This document shows positions 4,496 to 10,300 of a DNA stretch of 11,799 nucleotides, in pieces. The stretch's first letter is position 1, and every line of letters begins with the position of its first letter. The DNA comes from Chromatiales bacterium (lineage in GTDB: Bacteria; Pseudomonadota; Gammaproteobacteria; UBA6429): assembly GCA_027076405.1 (NCBI GenBank), contig JALTJN010000437.1:1-11799 (forward strand). The letters run 5' to 3'. The position numbers and the translations under genes were made by a program. The notes under the pieces are model-generated. The model saw nothing but the letters and a program-made list of their open reading frames with translations. It was not told where the DNA came from and ran no database searches.

Positions 4496-6156
4496 TATCC
4501 AGCCGCTCCAGTTACTATATTCCCCGTACCTGTGGAACTATCCAAAAACTTAACTCCGCCAACAATCGCCGCCGCATTTACTCTTGTTTTATCTATGTGA
4601 TTATTTGAGCTAGTGCCTAAAATCTGAACGCCTGCTGTAATAACCCCATTTGCCCCGCCATTAACTGCGCAATCTATTTTATTATTATCCGAATCAGAAA
4701 GATAAACCGCCGCTTGAGTTGTTGTTTTTACTGATTGACTAATATTTAACGCCGCCCGACAAAAATTACAGCCCACAAACGCCAAAGGTCGCGCACTTGA
4801 AGCAATGCCGCCGCTTTCTAAATGCACATTTTCTGAATTTTGAACAAAAACACCCATACATGAACTATGCTGATTATTAATGCTTTGCAATGCTGAAATC
4901 GTTAACATTGCTTTAGAATTATTTATAAAATAGCTGGCTAATGCACCCGCCGCGACTGCATCAGCCGCTGGCGCACCGTATGGTGAAATTATAGATATTA
5001 TTCCATTATTATTTGTATTTTGAACCATAATTCCAGTTATTAAAAACCCGTCATTAACTGGATTTGTTATATGTAAATCAACATTGCCAACCGTTGTACT
5101 CGAACCGCCATCAACATCAATCCCCACCTCCACGGCTAAAGTCTCTGGTTGCATTAAAAACGTATCTACAAAATTTTGAGTTAAATAAAACCCTTTTGAT
5201 GCTTTTAATACTGGCGCACCGCCAAGCTCTGCGCTTGTTCTTGTGATATAAGTTGACGCATTACCACCTGCCAGCCCGATATTAGCTGAACCATCCAAAA
5301 CCACGCCATAAAAAAAGTCATCAGCTGGATTTGTTGCTGTTATCGCTGTGCTTCTAAAAATGTCTACATCATCCAAATAAGTGCGAACCGTGCCATAAAG
5401 CAATACACCGATATTACACTCACTTACTTTTACATCATTTAGATAAGTATAAATTGCATGCTTAATACGAACGCCAGCACCCGCCGTAAACTCCGCCCCC
5501 GCCGCTGGCGCGGTCATTGCTACTCGCAATAAATCAAGGTTTTTAACCCTAACACCTCTTATAAATGAATTAGTATCTGTGGTGGTTACTGTGCCATTAT
5601 TAATATAAATAATATCTGCTGTGGCACTTTGCTGAATAATCCGCGTTGCTTTATTTGTTGGTGTCCAAAAATCACCGCCGCCGACCAACTCGAAACCATC
5701 TTTAGTAATATTAATTGTTTGATTTATCCAATAATCAGCATTTTTTAAAATTAGCTTTCTAACGTAATTTTGCGCACTATTTATTACTGCCGCGTTATCA
5801 AAAGCACCGTCAGAAGATTTACCGCCAAATGCCTCTATAGGTAATTTATACCCATCAAAATCCCGCAACCACGCCGCCGAACCATCGCCGCCATTTGGCA
5901 CAATTACAGTGCCGCTATTGTCTGAATATGTACCCGCCGCCGCGCCTGTTATTGCATACCAGCGACCGCCGCCATTATCACCAGCCGAATAAAATCCTAA
6001 AGTATCAATATGTCTTGTTGCCGCTGGCGCTATTGTTCGCAATACTGCAACGCTTTCAACCACTTGAACAGCGCCAGCTACTAATGCTGCCCCTTTGTTT
6101 ACATCATTACTTTTTAGCTGAACTAGGCTATTTTGACTTGCTCGACTTGCCCACAT
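4495..6156 (-). CDS. Beta-helix receptor-binding spike, 553 aa
   Basis: The longest protein in the genome. Residues 1-38 form a short N-terminal anchor. Residues 38-100 match the compact knob found in phage tailspikes: LRTIAPAATRHIDTLGF, then AGDNGGGRWY, then SGTVIVPNGGDGSAAWLRD. At 106-130, PIEAFGGKSSDGAFDNAAV is the classic opening of a pectate-lyase-type right-handed beta-helix (phi-x-x-F-G-A-x-x-D-G-x-x-D-x-x-A-x). The rest is repetitive short strands rich in N, G, T and V (VKNLDLLRV, VRIKHAIYTYLNDVKV, MVQNTNNNGIISII, HLESGGIASSARPLAFVG), as expected of helix coils. It probably forms a trimer at the capsid vertices, doing the job of PM2 P1, though P1 is unrelated in length. No catalytic residues can be assigned. 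The preceding gene ends three bases before this start. Confidence 0.85.
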   Translation of the reverse strand: MWASRASQNSLVQLKSNDVNKGAALVAGAVQVVESVAVLRTIAPAATRHIDTLGFYSAGDNGGGRWYAITGAAAGTYSDNSGTVIVPNGGDGSAAWLRDFDGYKLPIEAFGGKSSDGAFDNAAVINSAQNYVRKLILKNADYWINQTINITKDGFELVGGGDFWTPTNKATRIIQQSATADIIYINNGTVTTTDTNSFIRGVRVKNLDLLRVAMTAPAAGAEFTAGAGVRIKHAIYTYLNDVKVSECNIGVLLYGTVRTYLDDVDIFRSTAITATNPADDFFYGVVLDGSANIGLAGGNASTYITRTSAELGGAPVLKASKGFYLTQNFVDTFLMQPETLAVEVGIDVDGGSSTTVGNVDLHITNPVNDGFLITGIMVQNTNNNGIISIISPYGAPAADAVAAGALASYFINNSKAMLTISALQSINNQHSSCMGVFVQNSENVHLESGGIASSARPLAFVGCNFCRAALNISQSVKTTTQAAVYLSDSDNNKIDCAVNGGANGVITAGVQILGTSSNNHIDKTRVNAAAIVGGVKFLDSSTGTGNIVTGAAG

Positions 6157-6720
6157 TTAAGCCACCAATTCGCTAATAACTAGACTCTCAGCAACCGCGC
6201 CTGTATTAAAAGCACTAATCGCCGCCGTTGTTGCTAAAGTGATTGAATCGCCTACCTCTAAAATTGCGCCTTTGTTTGCAGATACATCTAAAGGCACTCC
6301 AAGCCTAAATGTTGCTGTATTTGTTGTTGGGTTTGTGATTATTAAAGAGAGTCTGTTTAAATTTGCGCTTACTAATGCCGCGCTTGCACCCGCTGGCACA
6401 CTAACATCAGCTAGCGGATTATAAGTTGCCGCTGGGGCTACGGTTGCGCTTGTTGTTACACTGATTGATTCGTTTGAATCGTGAAATGTACCAAAACCAG
6501 CAATTAATAAAGCATTTTGCGCTACTAGGCTTTTTACTTTTAGCCGCTCGAATTTATCTTTATTATCCGTTAAGCCTTGACCTGCTTTCACTTTAAAATA
6601 CGGGGAATCGTCAATAGAAACATAAAGGTCGTTAGTTGCCTCTAATATTCTAAAGTGATTACCGACTACGCCTAATTCTTGCTCGACGTTTGCTTGTAGA
6701 TTTAATTGAAATGAACGCAT
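6157..6720 (-). CDS. Two-domain beta-rich virion protein, 187 aa; vertex candidate
   Basis: The N-terminal domain (1-85) follows a pattern I recall in minor structural proteins of small phages: MRSFQLNLQANVEQ, then GNHFRILEATNDLYVSID, then YFKVKAGQGL and LIAGFGTFHD. The C-terminal domain (about 105-187) is a second beta sandwich: LNRLSLIITNPTTNTATFRLG, then GAILEVGDSITLATTAAISA. No membrane segment is visible. Directly upstream of the spike gene and downstream of the membrane protein genes, it could be the penton or the collar that joins the spike to the capsid; in PM2 both jobs are done by P1. The start is four bases after the previous stop, with only a weak AAAGG site further up. The role is inferred from position and fold-like pattern. 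Confidence 0.75.
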   Translation of the reverse strand: MRSFQLNLQANVEQELGVVGNHFRILEATNDLYVSIDDSPYFKVKAGQGLTDNKDKFERLKVKSLVAQNALLIAGFGTFHDSNESISVTTSATVAPAATYNPLADVSVPAGASAALVSANLNRLSLIITNPTTNTATFRLGVPLDVSANKGAILEVGDSITLATTAAISAFNTGAVAESLVISELVA

Positions 6721-6721
6721 T

Positions 6722-7135
6722 TTATTTTAAAACCTTTAGTGCAATAAAACCCAATGCAACAAAACCGCCCCACATTATCGCGCTCTGAGTAATGCTTTTA
6801 TTGTCGCTTTGATATGAGTCTTTTACTGCTTGAATTGAATTTTTAGCGATTGAATTTAGCGACTGCAAAGAACTATTAAAACCCGCTGACAATGCACCCA
6901 CTGAATTGTCAACACTTGATAGCGCAGAACCCGCGATTGAAACCGCGCCCTCTATCGCGCCATAGTCTGTTGTGGTCACCGAAAGATTACCGCCGCTTTT
7001 TAGGTCTCCGTAGGTGTTGCCGCCGTTGTATTTATTATTGCCACCGATACCAAAATCTATGGCTGAATTGTCCACATTCGAGCGCGAATCATTGAAATTT
7101 TGCGTACTTGATGAACTGGAACTTAATAAGCCCAT
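6722..7135 (-). CDS. Virion membrane protein with C-terminal anchor, 137 aa
   Basis: The N-terminus is a Ser run (LLSSSSSSTQNFNDSRS). Residues 25-60 are Gly/Asn-rich (IGGNNKYNGGNTYGDL), ending in the block NLSVTTTDYGAIEGAVSIAG. The middle is helical with repeated Ser/Asn (SSVDNSVGALSAGFNSSLQS), and residues 117-137 form a single membrane helix, SAIMWGGFVALGFIALKVLK, with a Lys-tipped end. A long soluble part outside and one C-terminal anchor is the layout expected for proteins of an internal virion membrane, as with the PM2 P3-P8/P10 set. AAGGGG before the ATG is a good ribosome site. No named family is recognised. Confidence 0.8.
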   Translation of the reverse strand: MGLLSSSSSSTQNFNDSRSNVDNSAIDFGIGGNNKYNGGNTYGDLKSGGNLSVTTTDYGAIEGAVSIAGSALSSVDNSVGALSAGFNSSLQSLNSIAKNSIQAVKDSYQSDNKSITQSAIMWGGFVALGFIALKVLK

Positions 7136-7138
7136 TTC

Positions 7139-7327
7139 TTACCCCTTTTTTAAAATCAGCAACGCTACAGCACCCGCCGCCGCCAGCAATAACATTTTTG
7201 AGCTACCCAATGTATTGCGCTGAATATTGCCGAAAGTAAGCGAATTACTGGACTGAATATCTCCGCTTGTGCTATCTCCGCCAGTGATACCACCCGCACC
7301 GCCCGAAATGTCAGGAATTAATGACAT
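7139..7327 (-). CDS. Small virion membrane protein, 62 aa
   Basis: Residues 1-40 are Gly/Ser-rich and polar (ISGGAGGITGGDSTSGDIQS), and residues 44-60 are one membrane helix, KMLLLAAAGAVALLILKK, ending in two lysines and a glycine. The layout is the same as that of its two neighbours, suggesting a set of tail-anchored proteins in the virion membrane. It begins three bases after the previous stop in the junction TAGTCATG, the same string that separates the capsid gene from the 83-aa gene. AAGG lies ten bases upstream of the ATG. Confidence 0.8.
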   Translation of the reverse strand: MSLIPDISGGAGGITGGDSTSGDIQSSNSLTFGNIQRNTLGSSKMLLLAAAGAVALLILKKG

Positions 7328-7329
7328 GA

Positions 7330-7581
7330 CTAAATAACCTTAAAAGCCTTTGCCAGTGCCAAAAAACCAAGCCCAGCAATAACATACATTGTTACATTAC
7401 CGCCCAGCGATAAACCGCCGCCGTTGTTGATGTTTGGCGTTTGCTCAACTGGTGCGTTTTGCTCTGTTTTGTTGCCGCTTGCTGGTGGCGGATAATCTGA
7501 GGGCGTTACGCCCTCAGTTGGCAAATCCAAAGCCGTTGCAACGCCATATTTTAGCCATGCCTCTACTTTGCTATCAGCCAT
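7330..7581 (-). CDS. Small virion membrane protein, 83 aa
   Basis: Residues 1-30 are a helical soluble segment (KVEAWLKYGVATALDLPTEG); 31-55 are Pro/Asn-rich and probably disordered (SDYPPPASGNKTEQN). Residues 62-80 form one C-terminal membrane helix, NVTMYVIAGLGFLALAKAF. It follows the capsid gene at a distance of two bases (stop, TC, ATG), with GGGTGA as a good ribosome site inside the capsid gene's end. Its place next to the capsid gene suggests an abundant virion membrane protein that touches the inner face of the shell, which is inference. Confidence 0.8.
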   Translation of the reverse strand: MADSKVEAWLKYGVATALDLPTEGVTPSDYPPPASGNKTEQNAPVEQTPNINNGGGLSLGGNVTMYVIAGLGFLALAKAFKVI

Positions 7582-7583
7582 GA

Positions 7584-8381
7584 CTAATCACCCAACGCGC
7601 CTAGACTTACAACCGTTACGCCAACCGTATCAGCCGCCGCCATTGTGAGCTTAAAGCGTAAATCTTGAACGCCCTCAGTCACTAAAGACTCTGAGCCATG
7701 ACCTTCTTCTGTTAAATCGACAACAAAATAACCAGCCTGAGTAATACGAACGCCATCATTTTGAATTTTGTCATTTTCTGCTTTAGTGCGTGAAAAGACT
7801 ATGCGCTCATCGCGCTCAATCTCGATTTTGTCGATATTTGCAGATTTAAAGAAAATCTGGTTATAAAGATTACCCTTTGGCAAGTCTGAAATCTCATACA
7901 ATCCCGCACCAGTGGGTGATTTAGTAAATTGGCGCACATGCTTAACTAAACCGCTAACGTCAGGGTCGGACATTACAGCCAATAATGATAAAGCTGGATT
8001 TACTGCCGCCGCGTCAATATCTACCTCGACATGAATAGAAGTGGCTGGATTCGTGTCTGACACAATACCCGTCCCTAGCTTTGATAATTCAATACCTGCG
8101 CGGGTTTTTAAACCGAAGCGGTCACCGATTGGAATATTAATTACACCGTTAGCACCCGCCTGACCATCAAACTTATTCATGGAATCTAAATGGCTGGCTT
8201 CCACATAACGCTGTAATACTTTGCCATTTACTACTACTCGAATCTCATTTAGTTGCGCTAGTGTTGCACCCGAATAATTGAGCTGTAACGAATGATAAGA
8301 TAAACCAATGGGCAACTTTGCCGTTGCCGTTTGACCTGCCGCAACCGCCTCAAAAGCTGGCATTCTTTTTGAAATCTTCAT
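7584..8381 (-). CDS. Major capsid protein, double jelly-roll, PM2 P2-like
   Basis: 265 residues, against 269 for PM2 P2. The N-terminal pattern VAAGQTATAKLPIG, then LNYSGATLAQLNEIRV and VNGKVLQRY, resembles the start of PM2 P2 as I remember it (VAAG ... KLPIG ... YSG-T--Q ... VRV--G-L). This recollection is not an alignment. Two beta-rich halves are visible, about 1-130 and 150-265, each with strands broken by loops (HVEVDIDAAA; NLYNQIFFKSANIDKIEIER; GYFVVDLTEEG; DLRFKLTMAAADTVGVTVVS), as in the two jelly rolls of this family. The protein forms the trimeric capsomers of the icosahedral shell around the membrane. GGGAG lies eleven bases before the ATG. A terminator sits just upstream, so expression is probably set separately from the genes before it. 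It is followed by the membrane protein genes. Confidence 0.9.
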   Translation of the reverse strand: MKISKRMPAFEAVAAGQTATAKLPIGLSYHSLQLNYSGATLAQLNEIRVVVNGKVLQRYVEASHLDSMNKFDGQAGANGVINIPIGDRFGLKTRAGIELSKLGTGIVSDTNPATSIHVEVDIDAAAVNPALSLLAVMSDPDVSGLVKHVRQFTKSPTGAGLYEISDLPKGNLYNQIFFKSANIDKIEIERDERIVFSRTKAENDKIQNDGVRITQAGYFVVDLTEEGHGSESLVTEGVQDLRFKLTMAAADTVGVTVVSLGALGD

Positions 8382-8411
8382 TTTTTAAGTGTCTCCCGAC
8401 AATAACTTTTT

Positions 8412-8444
8412 AATAAAAAGCACCCCTTAAAAAAAGGGTGCTTT
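8412..8444 (-). terminator. Intrinsic terminator just upstream of the capsid gene
   Basis: AAAGCACCC (8417-8425) and GGGTGCTTT (8436-8444) pair perfectly over nine bases. In the leftward direction the stem is followed by TTTTTATT. The distance to the capsid ATG is only 36 bases, so a promoter can hardly fit between. The hairpin therefore either sets the ratio of readthrough or caps the 5' end of a processed capsid mRNA. Confidence 0.75.
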
Positions 8445-8452
8445 GCTAAAAA

Positions 8453-8539
8453 TTAAACGTAGTTCTGAACTACAGGCAATTTTTTAGCAACCGCTACGGC
8501 TACAACTGCAACCGCTCCCATAATTAAATATTTTTTCAT
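8453..8539 (-). CDS. Overlooked 28-aa single-helix membrane peptide
   Basis: An ATG at 8539 opens 28 codons ending in TAA at 8455-8453. The peptide begins MKKYLIMGAVAVVAVAVAKK and ends LPVVQNYV. Two lysines at each end bracket one membrane helix. GAGGG eight bases before the ATG is a strong ribosome site. It sits alone between the ATPase and the capsid gene, right before the terminator. PM2-type virions carry several membrane peptides of this scale, so a structural role is likely; a regulatory leader peptide is the alternative. Confidence 0.7.
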   Translation of the reverse strand: MKKYLIMGAVAVVAVAVAKKLPVVQNYV

Positions 8540-8587
8540 TTTTCTGCCCTCAAGCATTGATTAAAGTTAAGTGTTTCCACGCCATTT

Positions 8588-8616
8588 AATAAAGTATGTT
8601 CTGGATTTTTCTGCAA
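8588..8616 (-). promoter_or_regulatory. Candidate late promoter
   Basis: On the minus strand TTGCAG (8616-8611), 17 bases, then TTTATT (8593-8588). Both boxes are weak (three and four matches), so an activator would be needed. It is the only intergenic space of any size between the ATPase and the structural genes, and a direct repeat overlaps it. Confidence 0.4.
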
Positions 8617-8628
8617 TCATGTTCTGGA
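8596..8628. repeat. Two 10-bp direct repeats 23 bp apart, likely activator sites
   Basis: ATGTTCTGGA occurs at 8596-8605 and 8619-8628. A partial third copy (TGTCCTGGGA) follows at 8631-8640. The 23-base offset is about two helical turns, so proteins bound there would lie on one face. One copy lies in the spacer of the candidate late promoter and the other just upstream of its -35. Confidence 0.55.
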
Positions 8629-8640
8629 ACTGTCCTGGGA

Positions 8641-9282
8641 TTATGGCTTTGTGTAGCGGATTTTTATTTTTTGCGGTTTTTCTGCATTGCTCTGGGTTTT
8701 CCAGAACTCTAATGGTTTTAGCTCTGAAATTGCGCTAGGTTTTACGTTTGCAACTTGTGACATTTTTAGAATATCGCTCCCTTGCTGCTGTCCTACATAT
8801 TTTGTCAGGCATTGAGTGTATGCCGTTTTTGCAATCTCAGCCCCGCGCTGGCTTGTGATGTGAAGCACCGCCCCAAATTTGCGCCCTTTTCTTAATAGCC
8901 GACCAAATTCTGGCGTTGCTTTTGTTGTTGTTGGTGATACATCCGCCAATTCTTCAATAATGATATAAGTCTTTTTATTGCCATCGAGACAAGCCCAGCA
9001 TATCTGACAAAATCGCTCAAAGTTTTCTACTGTATCCGCGCCGCTGTATGCAATCCTGAACCCGCGCCCCGTTTTTAACGCAGAAATAACCGCCTTTAAA
9101 AAGTCATTTAATGTATAAAATCTTGTTGCCCTGTGGTCTTCGTCAATGTCCCACAAAAGCACCCGCGCCCCGCGCTTTGGTATGCTTTTATTATTCAATA
9201 ATGCTTGAGATTTACCGCCGCCGCTACATGCTAAATAAAGCGTATTCTCATTCGCGTGGCTTGTGTTCGGATTTACTGCCAT
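8641..9282 (-). CDS. Genome-packaging ATPase, A32/FtsK type, PM2 P9-like
   Basis: 213 residues, close to the 24 to 25 kDa of PM2 P9. Walker A is ACSGGGKS at 18-25; the first Gly of G-x-x-G-x-G-K-S is replaced by Ala. Walker B is TYIIIEE at 105-111, with Glu110 and Glu111 after the hydrophobic strand. The motif HITSQRG (141-147) carries the sensor Gln145 seen in viral packaging ATPases of the A32/FtsK-HerA group. The protein would drive DNA through a vertex into the preformed membrane-lined capsid. ATG overlaps the stop of the acidic 135-aa gene in TGATG, with only a weak ribosome site, so translation is coupled. Ahead lies the 28-aa peptide and the capsid gene, as expected from the order ATPase then capsid in PM2-like phages. 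Confidence 0.9.
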   Translation of the reverse strand: MAVNPNTSHANENTLYLACSGGGKSQALLNNKSIPKRGARVLLWDIDEDHRATRFYTLNDFLKAVISALKTGRGFRIAYSGADTVENFERFCQICWACLDGNKKTYIIIEELADVSPTTTKATPEFGRLLRKGRKFGAVLHITSQRGAEIAKTAYTQCLTKYVGQQQGSDILKMSQVANVKPSAISELKPLEFWKTQSNAEKPQKIKIRYTKP

Positions 9283-9689
9283 CAGTCGCCGCTCGCTTCA
9301 TCTATAACGCCATCATCTTTTTTTTGCTCGGTTATGCGCGGAGTACCAATTCGCGGTGCAATCACCATGCCAGTCACTAACACCGCCCCGACAATCGGAT
9401 TTGCTTCAATATCTGGGAAATACTCATCTATCACCAGCCCATACGCCCCTGCTAATGCCTCTTTTTCTTCATCTTTCACGCCCCAATTTGGCGCGAATAT
9501 GTCAAAAAGCGGGGATATTGCCATTAATACTAATTGCTTAGATTCGACACTTTCAGCCGCGCTTTCTTGCTCAATATCTGCCGCGCTAGGCTCAAAATCT
9601 GCCGCTGTTTCTTGCAGTTTTTCCAGATCTTCAAGTGCTGGGTTTTCTGGTGCTAGCTCTGGGTTTTGTTCTGGGTTTAAATCATCCAT
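9282..9689 (-). CDS. Acidic protein with hydrophobic core domain, 135 aa
   Basis: I start this gene at ATG 9689 because a perfect GGAGGA lies six bases upstream (9701-9696); a GTG at 9707 would add six residues without a better site. Residues 1-55 are acidic and Pro/Glu-rich (LNPEQNPELAPENPALEDLEK). Residues 55-112 form a denser domain: LVLMAISPLFDIFAPNW, then DEEKEALAGAYGLVIDEYF, then PIVGAVLVTGMVIAPRIG. The order W-x-(acidic)-E-x-x-x-L-A-x-x-(Y) ... PD ... P-R-I is one I recall in small phage proteins next to packaging ATPases, without an assigned role. The helix PIVGAVLVTGMVIA may be membrane-associated. The tail is hydrophilic. Coupling to the ATPase suggests a packaging or vertex membrane function, which is inference. 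Confidence 0.75.
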   Translation of the reverse strand: MDDLNPEQNPELAPENPALEDLEKLQETAADFEPSAADIEQESAAESVESKQLVLMAISPLFDIFAPNWGVKDEEKEALAGAYGLVIDEYFPDIEANPIVGAVLVTGMVIAPRIGTPRITEQKKDDGVIDEASGD

Positions 9690-9691
9690 TT

Positions 9692-10060
9692 CTAATCCTC
9701 CAGCCACGCGCCGAACTGCGCCGCCGCTTTATTCCAAAACCCGCCTTTTTTCGCTGGTGCTGGCTCTTGGTTTTCTGGTGCTGGTGCTGGCTCTGGCTGT
9801 TTTTCTGGCTCTGGGTTTTGTTCTGGATTTTCTGGTGCTGGTGCTGGCTCTACTTCTGGGTTTATTGTGTTATCTTGAACCCATTTATTTAATAATTCTT
9901 GCGCTCGACCGCTTGCCGCTTTATCCACTCCATGCTCAGGGCAAACCAAATAAAGCGCGCCTCTCTCGTGGTCTTTCATTCGCCGCACATCGGCGACATT
10001 CGCGCAACCATTAAAACGGCATTTACATTTAGCTATTGTTGTGTTTGTTCTCTTTCTCAT
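9692..10060 (-). CDS. Zinc-ribbon-like protein with Pro/Glu-rich tail, 122 aa
   Basis: I chose the ATG at 10060 because AGGA lies nine bases upstream; a GTG at 10096 would add twelve residues that have no clear ribosome site. Residues 12-43 hold KCKCRFNGCANVADVRR and LYLVCPEHG, giving Cys12, Cys14, Cys19, Cys40 and His43, a plausible zinc site. Residues 45-65 are a helix. Residues 66-105 are repeats of Pro, Glu, Ala and Gln (PAPAPENPEQNPEPEKQPEP), probably a flexible linker, and the end (GGFWNKAAAQFGAWLED) is an amphipathic aromatic helix. I recall similar CPEHG proteins in tailless phages. Between replication and packaging genes, it could bind DNA or RNA or be a packaging adaptor. Its stop lies two bases before the next ATG. 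Confidence 0.75.
   Translation of the reverse strand: MRKRTNTTIAKCKCRFNGCANVADVRRMKDHERGALYLVCPEHGVDKAASGRAQELLNKWVQDNTINPEVEPAPAPENPEQNPEPEKQPEPAPAPENQEPAPAKKGGFWNKAAAQFGAWLED
9696..9701 (-). promoter_or_regulatory. Ribosome binding site deciding the start of the acidic gene
   Basis: GGAGGA on the minus strand, six bases before the ATG at 9689 and inside the last codons of the zinc-ribbon-like gene. It favours ATG 9689 over GTG 9707. Confidence 0.8.
9771..9851. repeat. 57-bp-offset direct repeat in the Pro/Glu tail
   Basis: The 24 bases starting TTTTCTGGTGCTGGTG at 9771 recur exactly at 9828. The 57-base offset is 19 codons, encoding two copies of an E-P-A-P-A-P-E-N unit. Slippage or recombination would change linker length in frame. 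Confidence 0.85.
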
Positions 10061-10087
10061 AATTAAAAATCCTGCTATGGGAACGTA

Positions 10088-10101
10088 ACGCCTCACGGCG
10101 T
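10088..10101. other. Short hairpin in the gap after the initiator region
   Basis: ACGCC (10088-10092), loop TCAC, GGCGT (10097-10101) is a perfect 5-bp stem in the 54-base gap between the 61-aa gene and the zinc-ribbon-like gene. No T-run follows on the minus strand. It could be a weak RNA element or part of an origin; nothing here settles it. Confidence 0.35.
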
Positions 10102-10114
10102 GGGTGGGCTAGTA

Positions 10115-10300
10115 TCAACCGCGCAAGCCGTGAACCTCGCGCGATAAATCATAAATAAGCGCAACTGCATCATCTAAACAGTTTTCAAGTGCCGCGCTTT
10201 TTTGTAAAAGTGGTTTTTTTTTGGCTTCACTTACTGAATATTTAAGTTTAAGCCCCCTTTCCACCAGATTTAATTTTTTACTCTCTTTTATATTCGCCAT
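10115..10300 (-). CDS. Small basic protein, 61 aa, unknown function
   Basis: The N-terminal half is strongly basic (ANIKESKKLNLVERGLKLKY, then SEAKKKPLLQK); the second half is an amphipathic helix, LENCLDDAVALIYDLSREV. There is no membrane segment. A strong GGAGGA lies eleven bases before the ATG, inside the end of the initiator gene, which it overlaps by 23 bases. The basic part could touch DNA and the helix could pair with a partner, so a replication accessory role is possible. A run of nine A bases on the coding strand (10221-10213), giving three lysines, is a potential slippage site. No family is recognised. Confidence 0.75.
   Translation of the reverse strand: MANIKESKKLNLVERGLKLKYSVSEAKKKPLLQKSAALENCLDDAVALIYDLSREVHGLRG

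Noticed and set aside
5895..6176. 93-codon plus-strand frame opposite the spike N-terminus
   Set aside because: It is a shadow of the spike gene on the other strand, with no ribosome site and no plausible protein pattern.
9256..10014. 252-codon plus-strand frame opposite the acidic and zinc-ribbon-like genes
   Set aside because: It is antisense to two genes with ribosome sites and coupled junctions. Its Ser- and Leu-rich composition comes from the complement of Pro/Glu repeats.
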